Made by a program: the position numbers and the translations under genes. Source: Symbiodinium sp. CCMP2592 (taxonomy: Eukaryota; Sar; Dinophyceae; Suessiales; Symbiodiniaceae). Taken from it: DNA of 64,000 bases. The notes under the pieces are model-generated. The model did not search any database. It was not told the DNA's origin and saw nothing but the letters and a program-made list of their open reading frames with translations. The stretch is taken from positions 1,076,232-1,140,231 of the forward strand of contig CAJNDT010000968.1 in NCBI GenBank assembly GCA_905221615.1, in the 5' to 3' direction. This document shows, piece after piece, positions 1-9,830 of the stretch (position 1 is its first letter; each line of letters opens with the position of its first letter).

Positions 1-290
1 AGGCACAGGGTTACACGTGAACGCCTAGCTTGGGCCAGCAAGTTAGACGGGCGTTGGTTTACCCAGTGTATGGTTCGCGATGCTGTGAAAGAAATGCTGA
101 AGAATCACTCCGAGATCGAACTTCCCTCCTTGCCGGGACTTACCAGGGATGCTTGGATTGACTCAGTCAGCAGTAGCCTCACAGCAATTCTCCAGCGTGC
201 AAAGAAGAGCTCGGTGCCGTCGACGGCCATGGATTGCATGGACACCCAGCCCTACGAATTCTTAGACCTCGACCCTTCCGAGGATTGGGC
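1..290 (+). CDS. Exon of a + strand gene entering from the left edge
   Basis: Frame 1 is open from the first base of the window. It reads a protein-like, mixed-charge segment containing LDGRWFTQCMVRDAVKEML and ending near LDLDPSEDW, after which the frame runs into unlikely sequence. The gene must start outside the window, so this is a partial internal exon. No domain is recognised. The 3' limit near 290 is estimated from loss of coding character; no strong splice donor stands out. It probably belongs with the acidic exons downstream to 2604, since all lie on the same strand without an obvious gene boundary. That grouping is an inference. Confidence 0.5.
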
Positions 291-489
291 AGTTCTGTGC
301 ATGAGCATTATAATAGTGGATTTTGAGCAGTGTGTTTGTTCGTGGCATGCCAGGACTCCCAGGCCCCGCTGATGAACAAGCGATCTGCGAGTGACCAGAG
401 TGTATCTTGTTCGCATGCATACAAACATGGTGGCATGTTCGAGAGCTGGATTTTAGACTCCATGCGAGCGAGGGCGAGAGATGGACCCT

Positions 490-552
490 ACATGTATGTA
501 TGTATGTATGTATGTATGTACATACATATATATATATATATATATCATGCAA
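490..552. repeat. TATG / TA microsatellite
   Basis: A run of ATGT repeats changes into a pure TA run. It is simple-sequence DNA within a presumed intron and has no coding meaning. Confidence 0.9.
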
Positions 553-569
553 CTATCAAAATAAAGGGA

Positions 570-660
570 ACTGCAGAAAGTTGGAATATGGTTTCAGGGT
601 AGGATACCCTCTATAATTTACCATAAAGGGTTTAGAAAAATCCTATTCCAACTTTTTTTT
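570..660. repeat. Foldback (hairpin) element, type B, copy 1
   Basis: Two inverted arms are visible: AGTTGGAATA near 574 and TATTCCAACT near 643, with about 60 bp between them. The outer flanks extend the similarity (CTGCAGAA left, TTTTTACTGTA right). The same outline (TACAGTA, poly-A/T, TTGGAA, loop, TTCCAA, poly-T, TACTGTA) recurs at 18,462-18,616. This suggests a small dispersed inverted-repeat element, possibly MITE- or introner-like. Confidence 0.5.
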
Positions 661-679
661 ACTGTATTACTCTCGAATT

Positions 680-840
680 GTTGATCGAGGTTGGGGATGT
701 TCGACCGTCCAAGCGGCTGCGGGGCAAAACGCGACTTATCATCAATTTCAATGTTTTGGCGGCCAACGATCGCACTTTCTGTCATCGACCCATGCATGCC
801 GAAACTGAGGCCGAGCTATGTTTGCATCCCCGACGTGGCT
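680..840 (+). CDS. Probable exon, unknown protein
   Basis: An open stretch reads [20 protein letters not shown] and continues through [20 protein letters not shown] before entering the TA microsatellite at about 845, where coding must stop. Residue composition is normal (K/R-rich start, mixed hydrophobics), unlike the surrounding simple sequence. Function is unknown. It is probably part of the same transcript as the exon at the left edge. Confidence 0.4.
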
Positions 841-844
841 TGGC

Positions 845-908
845 CGTCTATATATATATATATATGTATATGTATATATGTATATATGTATATATATGTA
901 TATATATG

Positions 909-941
<33 letters not shown>

Positions 942-1066
942 CTACTCGACCTATAGTAGTGACTCTGATATACCTGTGATAGATGTGTGTGTGTGTGTGT
1001 CCGTGTCGGCAATATATGTATGTGTGTGTATATATATATGTGTGTGTGTATGAATATCTATATCTG

Positions 1067-1121
<55 letters not shown>

Positions 1122-1130
1122 AACCTACAT
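845..1130. repeat. TA / TATG / TG microsatellite block
   Basis: Alternating TA, TATG and TG tracts fill almost 300 bp. All open frames here (strings of Tyr-Ile or Val-Cys) come from the repeat and are not genes. Confidence 0.92.
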
Positions 1131-1174
1131 ATACATATATGAGTGAGATTTCGTATTCTTGCGAACGAACAGAT

Positions 1175-1455
1175 TCGAGGTGACGGATGAACATGAAGAA
1201 AGTCATCGTGAGGATGACAACGGGGACGAGCTTCCTGATTGGGAGATTTTCGAGGATTATGATGAGAATGGCAAGCTTCTGCGGATTCCTGCTGCGAAGG
1301 TTGCTTAGAGATATGATGAAGATACCAGTGCTGCCAATTATCATGCATGATGAGCATTGTGCTGCATCTAAGGAAGATCAGGATCTCTTCAATGATTATG
1401 GTGCAGATGGAAATCTGATGAGTGCTCCTGCCACGAAGGCTGCTTCGAGATACTG
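1175..1455 (+). CDS. Two probable acidic exons, unknown protein
   Basis: The first piece (about 1175-1307) reads [20 protein letters not shown] and then [20 protein letters not shown]. The second (about 1370-1455) reads [20 protein letters not shown]. Both are rich in Asp/Glu and resemble the large acidic exon at 1749-2604, supporting one gene. Splice limits are not resolved. No enzymatic motif is visible. Confidence 0.4.
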
Positions 1456-1748
1456 ATGTCTGGAGCTTCGGGTTAATTGTAAAGCAGTTTTGAATAAAGC
1501 TCGTGTATCTGAGGAGACAAATGATTTGCCGGATGATGAAGATTAGAGAATAAATCATGGATTGCAATGTTTGGTCTGTTTGGGCAACGAATACATATTG
1601 GCTGATCCAAGGCATCTGCCCCGGAGAACTCTGCCCCCAAGCAGTCGAAGTACTATGCTGAGGACGTTTTCTTGCACGCAGTTCGTATATATTTAGATCG
1701 TAGGTTGTTTCAGCCGTTCAACAGTATTCCGTTTCGGTAGGACGGCAG

Positions 1749-2604
1749 TGACTTCGATTGGGAAGCGGCCCATCGGGCCGCTGAATCTTCATGGGGTCAG
1801 GAAGACCAATGGTGGGAAGAGGAAGGTCAGGAAACGGAGGAGGGACAGGATGATGCAGGCAATACCGCCAACGATCAAGAGCACTGGGGCGAGGAAGAAC
1901 AGGAAATGTGGGAGGGCGCTGCGGGCGATACCGTCGGTGCTGATGATCAGGAGCACTGGGGCGAAGAAGAAGAGGAAACGGAGGAGGGAAAAGACGATGC
2001 AGGCGACGCCGCCGCTGATGAAGAGATGCAGGACAGCTTTTGTGATGATGGACAGTGGCTCGATGCCGATGGGGTCTGGCATCGCAACAGCTGCTCGCCG
2101 GCTGAGGAGATAGAGCCGGAGCCGGAAGCAGAGGATCCTGAGGATGAGGTTTGGGACGAGCAAGAGGATCCGGAGGAGGGATGTTGCGATCCCAAAGATT
2201 GGGATGAGGATCCGGTGGCAGAGCCCCACCATGAGGAGGATCTGGTGGATGAGGATTGGCAGGAGGATGTTCCTCTTGAGGAAGAGGAAGCTGCTGGAGC
2301 CGAGGATCATGGCTGGCAGGAGGACTGGCCAGAAAATGATGAGGGCCCGGAGGCTGAGGTTTGGAACACCAAAAATGAGGAGGAAACTTGGAAGGAGGAC
2401 CAGCTTGAGGAAACCACCCATGATGAAGATGCTTGGAAGGATGACCGAGCTGGCCAGCCCGAGGTCACCCAATCAGAGTGGATTGATTGGCCCAAGGCAG
2501 AGGTCGCCAATGTGACTTCTGAGTATCCGAATACGCCAGCGGCGCAGGCCAGGCTGCATTCATTTTGGGCAAAATACAAGACGAAGGAACGGGATACATC
2601 ATGA
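1749..2604 (+). CDS. Long acidic terminal exon, Trp/Glu/Asp-rich repeat protein
   Basis: A splice-like acceptor (ends GGCAG) precedes an open frame running about 285 codons to a stop at 2602-2604. The product is extremely acidic, with repeated Glu/Asp blocks punctuated by Trp (DQEHWGEEE-type units near 1885 and 1945, then EDEVWDEQEDPEE, DEDWQED, HGWQEDWPE). It ends in a less acidic tail, ARLHSFWAKYKTKERDTS. The nucleotide sequence is a loose GAGGA-rich repeat, so the acidity may have grown by repeat expansion. Such tails occur in chromatin or RNA-associated proteins, but no function can be assigned. The other open frames here are shadows of the repeat. Confidence 0.6.
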
Positions 2605-2945
2605 GCATTCTGTCAAAGATGTGTGTGGTGTCAGGCTTGTTGTTTTGGATCACAACCCCTTTAGGAGAAGCAGCACGAGCCCATCGAGGTCCGCAGTGCG
2701 CCGGTTGTCCCCACGAATGTGCCCGAGACAACCCCGGAGCCTTCCGACAAATGCATGTTTGGGGATATCGAAGAACCTTGTCTGTATCTTACATTATATA
2801 GAACATGATGTAAAGCTGTAAAGCTGGTCTTAACAAACAGATGCAAAATTAATTCGATTGTTTTTGAGTGCTAGTCGACCTACATATATCATTCGATGAT
2901 GCTAGTATTAACTTGTACAAAAGCTCCGGGCTACATAATTATTTG
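2605..2945. other. Spacer without a recognised gene
   Basis: No open frame with convincing protein character is seen after the stop of the acidic exon. The stretch may hold a 3' untranslated region and intergenic DNA. Confidence 0.4.
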
Positions 2946-2949
2946 TAAT

Positions 2950-3035
2950 CTGAGGATGTGATTCGAAAGCTCGGCAATGCCACGGACAAGGAGAAACTCG
3001 ACATCTGCAACCAGCTTTTGGCCGCTCAATTTAAT
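2950..3035 (+). CDS. Short probable exon
   Basis: The frame reads DVIRKLGNATDKEKLDICNQ followed by LLAAQF, then an in-frame stop just after a GC/AT transition. Composition is strongly protein-like. Function is unknown. It likely belongs to a gene ending at 3996. A further candidate piece (SPMAPSIVSKPNDAPEAFEK) lies at about 3249-3330. Confidence 0.4.
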
Positions 3036-3589
3036 TAGCTGTCGTCGGTTCGATCATGATCGAAGATTCGCTCTGGCATGCTATCGTAGCTAATAATGGG
3101 ATTGGGCACTGCAGGCTTCAAGAGTGGCCGACGGTGCTGTTGGCGACAAGAACCTGCCGCTGTTTGGTGAAATTAGTCCAGATTGCAGCCGTCTTTATAA
3201 AGATTTAGTAAGACATAGCTAGGAAATAAAACTGCACGCCAAGGAGCCCGATGGCACCAAGCATTGTTTCGAAGCCCAACGATGCCCCGGAGGCTTTCGA
3301 AAAGGCCGAGTTGTGCGCTGCAGTTGTGTGTTTGTGCATGCATGCGAATAGGAGTCAAGTATCTATGATCAAATACCACTATTCGTAATCGATACTTCGA
3401 TACCCTGCTTACAGCTGAATGCAGATCGAAGTCGCTGATACAGCGGCACATATATATCACCAACCGCCATATGCCAGGCCGCAGATGAAGCTCGAGGAGC
3501 TCCAGATCGCACCCGATCCACGACGGGTCCAGGAGTGCCTCGGATATGTTAATGCTCGAGACTGGTTGACGATCAATGCGTTAGCTTTG

Positions 3590-3996
3590 CTGGGTTCAGT
3601 TCGAAATTTGTAGCTCAGGAGTTCCATCTGCCAACCGTCAAACTTTCTGGTGTGCCCGAAGGGGTGCTCTCGGCAGCTTTCGGAGCCCAGAACCCTGTCA
3701 CCCCGCATAAGCAGCGAATTCTGGTCGCTGCGAAGAAAGCCCTCGACGCACAAGCCAAAGCCAAGCCGGCTAAGCCGGCTGATCCTGAAAGCAAGGCTAC
3801 AGAAGATGCCAAGGAGAAGCCCACGAAAAAAAAGCCGGGCCCCAAACCCAAACCCAAGGCGACAGAAGCACCCAAGACCAAAAGAGAGAAGTATCCGGAC
3901 ACTGCTTATAACATCGCAAGGAAAGCCTACTTTTCCACGTTTCTTGACTTGTTTCAATATGAGGCCTCAGTGCTGCCCACTTTGACATACATGTGA
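3590..3996 (+). CDS. Lys/Pro/Ala-rich terminal exon
   Basis: An open frame reads SSKFVAQEFHLPTVKLSG, then VPEGVLSAAFGAQNPVTPHK, then a Lys/Ala/Pro-rich low-complexity stretch with KKKPGPKPKPK. It closes with KREKYPDTAYNIARKAY and a stop at 3994-3996. The basic run resembles AT-hook-like or nucleolar-targeting sequence, but no AT-hook core (RGRP) is present, so DNA binding is only a possibility. Mixed unique and low-complexity sequence in one frame supports coding. Confidence 0.5.
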
Positions 3997-3999
3997 CAT

Positions 4000-4995
4000 G
4001 TGCTACAGTGAGGTTTGGGTTATAACTGTCAGCTTAGGCTGGATCCTGGGATGAAGCAGAAGGAGAAGCAGAAGAGGCTGTCAGTTGTGCAATGTTGCAT
4101 ATCTTCTTGTCTGTATTCAGGGGTTCTAGTCTAGACCCGTATTCGTAATCCCCAAAAAGGCTTCTTGTAAATAGGTAACCCGCACCCCTTAAATTCCGAA
4201 TCCCCAATCTGAAACTAATACGTCCTGCAGTCTGGTCTCTAAAAACTCGATGTGTGTAACTCTAAGTATACCCACTGTTCGTATCAGTTGCTTACTAGAT
4301 CTAGATCCACCTATAATAGGCTTAAGGGTTCTTTAATTTGGGGTGGGGTATAGAAAGGTTTAGGGTGTTCAATTTAGAATTTCCCGCAGGTGGAAGGCGA
4401 GCCCTGAGCATGCGGAAATCCTTTCAAACTTGAGTACGAACGAGATGAAGCGCAGGAGGTACGTTTAGGCACAAGCTTGGATGAGTTTTGCCTGTGCAGA
4501 CATGGCACTTTTCTGCCAAAGCTATCTGGCGGTGTGCATGCACATAGCTATACAGCTCAAAATTTACAGGATGCACTGTGATTTTGGTGCCCGGGACCCT
4601 TGCGCATCAGGTCGTGTCAAAATTAGGAGTGAGTCAATTGCAGATCAGACACGCATCCTCGTCTTGCAGTGCTTGCAGCATGGTCGATGTATCACCTGAG
4701 CCGGATCCACATGAGTCGATTTGCTCATCAGGAGGGTTTAACATGTCAAGGATAAATAGGGTCCAGTACGTAGTCTCAGTCCCCCAAATTTTAAAGGAAT
4801 CTTATAATGGATATCCCGAAACCCTGCAATCTTCAACCCGAAAACCCATTAGTGCAAGCATGAAGTTTTCTCATCTGCTTGTCGCTTTGGCGACCTTGAG
4901 AATGAGTGACTTGTCTCAATGCAACACCAGGATGATATCACTTAAGACAATGATCGTGCAATGCTTCTCATATCGTTCGATAAGCTGAGGTTTTG
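4000..4995. other. Mostly non-coding stretch with one weak exon candidate
   Basis: About 1 kb lacks a strong gene. A weak candidate (SMKFSHLLVALATLRMSDLS) lies around 4855-4985. It could be an upstream part of the gene beginning near 5008, but no splice pairing can be shown. Confidence 0.3.
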
Positions 4996-5007
4996 GGCCC
5001 AAGCCAG

Positions 5008-6200
5008 ATGATCTTGAATTTCTCGAGGTCTTCTCAGGACAGGACAATATTGGTGGGCCCGTTCAATCCGTGTTCATTGCTTGCACATTGCTTTAATTAC
5101 AGGACAACATTTGCTGACTTCGGCAGCGAAATTCTATGGGTTGCAAGCCCACGGGCTGGACGAATCTCTTACGGCATTTCAGCAGTTCATGCATGATCAC
5201 CTGATCGAGAGAATAATTCAATTGATGATCTCAGGTGAGCTACTCCCGAAAATTGGATATATTGTCGGCCTTCGGCTTTCTCGTGTTCTTGAATTGTGCT
5301 TCTCGACTATAAATCTCGAGATCAAGTACTAACCAGTCACGTTTCGACCGCTGCAAATTGTCAATTAAGTGCTTGCCTCGAGTCGACATTGTCCATCCAT
5401 GCACCATCCCAGGCCAGAAGATTGCTTCCAGGTGGCATCGCTTGGTATGCGGTGCCTTGCTCCAGCTGGGTATTTATGAGCTTTAGCGGCATTCCATGTA
5501 ATCATCAGTTCCACGAGGCCAACACGGTAGCCTTGTAAGTGCGGCCTAATTAAGGAGCCGGGGAAGTTCGAAACGGAGACGGTTGAATATCAAAGGCATC
5601 TTCATTGCATTCGATAGAATAATAGTCGTTGTTTCCATACATATATTGATTGCTCATATCGAGGCAACAAGAAGCTGGATAAAGTGCAAAAGGCGAACCG
5701 CATCGCGAGACGTGTGGCCTATCTGCCACCGAGCTGCATTCGAGTCATATATGTAGTTGCCGTCGAATACTGGTTACCGGTTGCGTGCAATCTGAGGATG
5801 GAGTACCACTACAGGGCTGGGACATACTACATCATTGAAAACCCTTCCGGGAGTGTCCTATTTGATTATCCTGCTATCAAGGCAGCTCGGCTATGTAGGC
5901 TTCTCATTTATGTCAAGAGATAGCATACCATGCATGCTCAATTAAGGCTCGGCTACGTGCACACAAAGCCCGGAGTATCAATCTGTGCCTTGGTGCTCTG
6001 GGAGCTCCCTCGCGGAAATGCGCCACTCACCTCCAACATCGATTCCGAAAAGCCCTAGATCGGCGACAACCCAAACCCCAAAGCCGTTCAAACCTCCATC
6101 TCAGGTTACGCTGTGGGGAACAGCTCCGTTTCTGAAGGACCTCTACGAGCAGCTCACAGGAAACCGGAGGCCGGCTTGGATGGTGCAGGTGAGGTACTAA
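5008..6200 (+). CDS. Multi-exon FSG / PCSSW / ENP family gene (methyltransferase-like motif order)
   Basis: Six pieces read in order. (1) About 5008-5085: FLEVFSGQDNIGGP. (2) 5103-5234, bounded by acceptor TTACAG and donor GTGAGC: GLQAHGLDESLTAFQQFMHD. (3) About 5410-5534, donor GTAAGT: LLPGGIAWYAVPCSSWVFMS. (4) About 5684-5725: VQKANRIARRVAYL. (5) About 5815-5895: GTYYIIENPSGSVLFDYP. (6) About 6085-6200: TLWGTAPFLKDLYEQLTGN. This combination is a recurrent dinoflagellate family that I recognise but cannot name. The FxG, PC and EN motifs follow the order of motifs I, IV and VI of C5 cytosine methyltransferases; that link is an inference. Flanking exons may be missed. Confidence 0.6.
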
Positions 6201-6234
6201 ATGAAGATCCAAAGAGCAAAGCATAAACTATAGT

Positions 6235-6530
6235 GTTGAGGGTTTCAAGGTTTAAAGGTTTCGGATGTTTAGATTTGTTGTAGTTGTACACGGGGGTCTG
6301 GATGATTAGGCAACCCAAATAATACTATAGAAGTTATTGTGACCTACGAGCTTAAGCGCAACCATAATGTTTTGGGTTTTGGGCACGACGCCTCTGCACA
6401 TGCATGCATCCGGTCGATGTTACATATCATACACGATTTAGTATTTAGGGCTTTAAGTTTTCTGGGACTTGGGCTTTAGAGGACTTCGGGGTTTCAGGAC
6501 TTTAGTGCTTAGGGCTTTTTCGGGGTATTG
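6235..6530. repeat. Degenerate TTTAGGG-like tract
   Basis: The stretch is dense in GGGTTT, TTTAGGG, GGGCTTTA and TTTCAGG variants on the + strand. It looks like heavily mutated telomere-type repeat DNA in an intron or intergenic region. No gene is seen. Confidence 0.5.
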
Positions 6531-6544
6531 AGATTGCCAGAAAC

Positions 6545-6575
6545 ATTGATTACTGCTGCTCTGCTGCTGCTGCTG

Positions 6576-6626
<51 letters not shown>

Positions 6627-7190
6627 TTACTGCTATACGAGTACTTACCACTATTGCTGCTGCTGCTGCTACTAATACTACTACTGCTGTTTCTACTACG
6701 ACGACGACTACTACAAATTCCTAACACTGGATTTGCATTCTGTATAGTGTTCCGGCAACGTCTGCTGCTACCGCTAGCTACGACTGCCGCTGCGGCTGCT
6801 ACTGCTACTGATACTGCTGCTGCTACTGCCACTAGTGATATTACTACTAGTGCTACTACTACTACTGCTACTACTACTACTACTATTACTACTACTACTG
6901 CTACTGCTACTGCTACTGCTACTGCTACTAGTACTGCTACTACTACTATTACTCTTCCTGCTACTACTTCTCGTCCTACTACTACTACTACTACGACGAC
7001 TACTACTGCTACTACTGCTACTTCTGCTGCTGCTTCTAGTACGACTACTCCTACTACTACCACCACTACTAGTACTACTACTACTACTACTACCACTACT
7101 ACTACTTCTACTACGACTACTACTACTACTAGTATTACTTTCTACTACTACTAGTACTACTTCTACTACTATGACTACTACTCTAACACT
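6545..7190. repeat. CTA / CTG trinucleotide satellite
   Basis: About 650 bp of imperfect CTA and CTG triplets, with one unique interruption near 6715-6780. Because the period is three, all frames are open on both strands (poly-Leu, poly-Thr, poly-Ser, poly-Val). None is credible as a gene. Confidence 0.93.
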
Positions 7191-7282
7191 ATAGTACTCG
7201 TTGAGGATTTGACGGCCGGGTTTAGTGGCTTCCAGGGAGATACGGTGACGGAGGCATATGAGATTCAGGGGGAGATAGGAGG

Positions 7283-7284
<2 letters not shown>

Positions 7285-7322
<38 letters not shown>

Positions 7323-7330
7323 AAAAAAAA
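7285..7330. repeat. GA dinucleotide tract
   Basis: A GAGAGA run followed by GAAAAAAAAA. Simple sequence. Confidence 0.9.
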
Positions 7331-8165
7331 GTGAGATTGACATAAATGGGGAGAGACCCAAAAAGCGAGGGCTTTCGCATGCATTCTTATATGTGTGTGT
7401 TTGAGCACATGAGCCTAGCTCTTTTTGTCACTCGTGCTCGACAAGTCAGGCGACGTTTGTGGGGATTCGCACAGAACAAGACATGCTCACGTTGGAAGTA
7501 GGCTCATAGATCAAGGGACAAATAACAGTGTAGGTTTGGTTATACGTGCATGTGCGCAGGCACGCACACAAGAGAATGCCGGCGATGATATTAGGATAGA
7601 CACAGCATAGATAAGAGATAATGGGAGGAAACACAAATGGACGGTTTGGAATCATTGATTCCAACCGGCCAGTGCTGGCATCTGGCGAATTAATCTGCTT
7701 CGGAGGCAATGATCATGCATGTATGCTGCTACGTGTGACCGCAATTGTGACTCATCATGATCGCTCACTCCACACATCGTCTTTGTCGACATATCGATCC
7801 GGCGCGACCATGGAATGCGCGGCATGCATATACTTGTGCGGTCAAGCGAGCTGCCTTGAGGACGATTGATGATCCTTCGTGTGGAAGGTTGCGATGCCGA
7901 AGTTTGCATGCCGACATTTGCACTCGAACTTCAAAGCAGTACATTCACACGTCGCCAACATCCGGGCTTAATGGTCTCTTTGCTATACTCGGATTTGGGG
8001 GTTGGTGCCTTTGCTTTCGACTCTTGGGCTCGGGATCGATGCATGCGCTGGTTTTAGGACCTGGAGGTCACTGCAACAGGGTGCCTTTAAACCCAATAAT
8101 CTAAGCCCGTGCACCGAACTCCGGAACCGCAAACTGGTCACAAACCGTACATGTTACGTATATTG
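7331..8165. other. Spacer between two satellites, no confident gene
   Basis: Several short frames are open on both strands, but none has splice support or recognisable motifs. CATG/GCATGC motifs are frequent. Confidence 0.3.
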
Positions 8166-8169
8166 CTTT

Positions 8170-8808
8170 TTCCTACTACTATAACTACTGCTGCTACTAC
8201 TACTACTGCTACTACTACTACTACTACTACTTCTACTACTACTGCTAGTACTACTGCTATTATTATTACTATTACTATTACTATTACTATTACTATTACT
8301 ATTACTATTACTATTAGGCGGGTGGCAAAAAATATTATTACTATTACCATTCTACTACTATTACCATTCTACTACTATTACTATTACTATTACTATTACT
8401 ATTACTATTACTATTACTATTACTATTACTATTACTATTACTATTACTATTACTATTACTATTACTATTTCTATTACTATTACTATTACTATTACTATTA
8501 CTATTACTATTACTATTACTATTGCTATTGCTATTGCTATTGCTATTGCTATTGCTATTACTATTATTATTACTATTATTATTACTATTACTATTACTAT
8601 TACTATTACTATTACTATTACTATTACTATTACTATTACTATTACTATTACTATTACTATTACTATTACTAGTACTAGTACTAGTACTAGTACTAGTACT
8701 ATTACTATTACTATTACTATTACGATTACTATTACGATTACTCTTACTATTACTATTACTATTACTATTACTATTACTATCACTATTACTGTTACTTCCA
8801 CTACTACA

Positions 8809-8866
<58 letters not shown>

Positions 8867-8890
8867 TTTCTACTTCTACTTCTACTGCTA
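8170..8890. repeat. CTATTA hexanucleotide satellite with CTACTA flanks
   Basis: About 700 bp of CTATTA units with local variants (CTATTG near 8520-8560, CTAGTA near 8668-8700, CTACTA at both ends). The variants occur in homogeneous clusters, which suggests slippage or unequal exchange. Poly-Tyr/Leu/Val/Ser frames are artefacts. Confidence 0.95.
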
Positions 8891-9009
8891 CGACGACAAC
8901 TACTACTATACACCTATACGTACTACATATATCTACAAAACGTCGATTACGAGTAAAGCCCCACAACCCTTAATCCTAAACCCATATGTAAGCCCCAGAA
9001 TAAACCAAC

Positions 9010-9140
9010 CACCGGTCAGGAACCAACTTCAGCGCATCCAGTCCTTCTTGAAGCTGGACATCAGCAGGGGATACGTGGATGAATTTGGCAATAATAAACG
9101 TGTGCCTTGGCTGCGACTCCATGTTTCGCTGTTGCAGTAC
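9010..9140 (+). CDS. Probable short exon
   Basis: The frame reads RNQLQRIQSFLKLDISRGYV, then DEFGNNKRVPWLRLHVSLLQ, preceded by a GGTCAG acceptor-like site. Composition is strongly protein-like. The protein is unknown. Confidence 0.45.
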
Positions 9141-9379
9141 TTATATAAGCACATGCATGTCAGCTCATGATCAGTCCGGTGGGAAAGACCTCACGGCGTC
9201 GGGTATTTATCCGGGAACCTTCGCGATGAAAGCACCTCGTCTCGATCATAAAGATCCCAAGATCAAAACCGAAAACCCAAATTAAACTAATTTCACCCTC
9301 AACTCTTCATGCAGTCAAGGCAGTGCAGGTTATAAGCTAGAATCGGGCGCACCCTTATAAGTAAGGTCGCTGGGCTCAT

Positions 9380-9535
9380 GAAGGAGCACCTACAGAAATC
9401 CAAATCGCCGGCTGTGGATGAGCTGTCTATGGTGATTGATGACTCCGACAATAACGATTCTGAAGATTCCGGCTTGGAGAACTTAGTCGGTGTCGATGCA
9501 GCTCGGAAGCGGGCAAGGTCACCGGCAGGGCCCTC
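9380..9535 (+). CDS. Probable exon with acidic patch and basic end
   Basis: The frame reads KEHLQKSKSPAVDELSMVID, then an Asp/Asn/Ser-rich acidic patch, then AARKRARSPAG, which resembles a nuclear localisation signal. It may be an upstream exon of the repeat protein that starts near 9831. That link is inferred from order and strand only. Confidence 0.4.
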
Positions 9536-9830
9536 ATAATCACGAGTGTATGCAGTGGAGTGTACAAAAGCATGCCCGAGTGTGCGATTGTAGGGCTTCG
9601 AATCGACCTGTGTTGTGCTACATATACGTGTACTGTATGTATCTTACGAAGCACACTAGCGTGTATCAGCGTGTATCCCCGTGTATTCGACTGCTTGAAC
9701 GGCCGGTCAGCGTGTATCAGCGTGTATCGCTATTAGATGCATAATACAAATTATATACTCGATATGCAGCGTGTCAAGATCCCGAACAGCCGGTGTGTGT
9801 AGAGTCCATAGCCATGGGGGGCCGTGGTAA

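Noticed and set aside
748-1344. 198-codon - strand frame rich in Tyr/Ile
   Set aside because: Mostly TA/TATG microsatellite; the rest has no motif and runs against the local + strand array.
6509-7361. Long open frames on both strands (Val-, Ser-, Leu-, Thr-rich)
   Set aside because: They follow from the three-base period of the CTA/CTG satellite; every frame is open and there is no unique protein sequence.
8109-8966. 200-codon Tyr-, Asn/Ser- and Val/Ile-rich frames
   Set aside because: They are direct products of the CTATTA hexanucleotide array.
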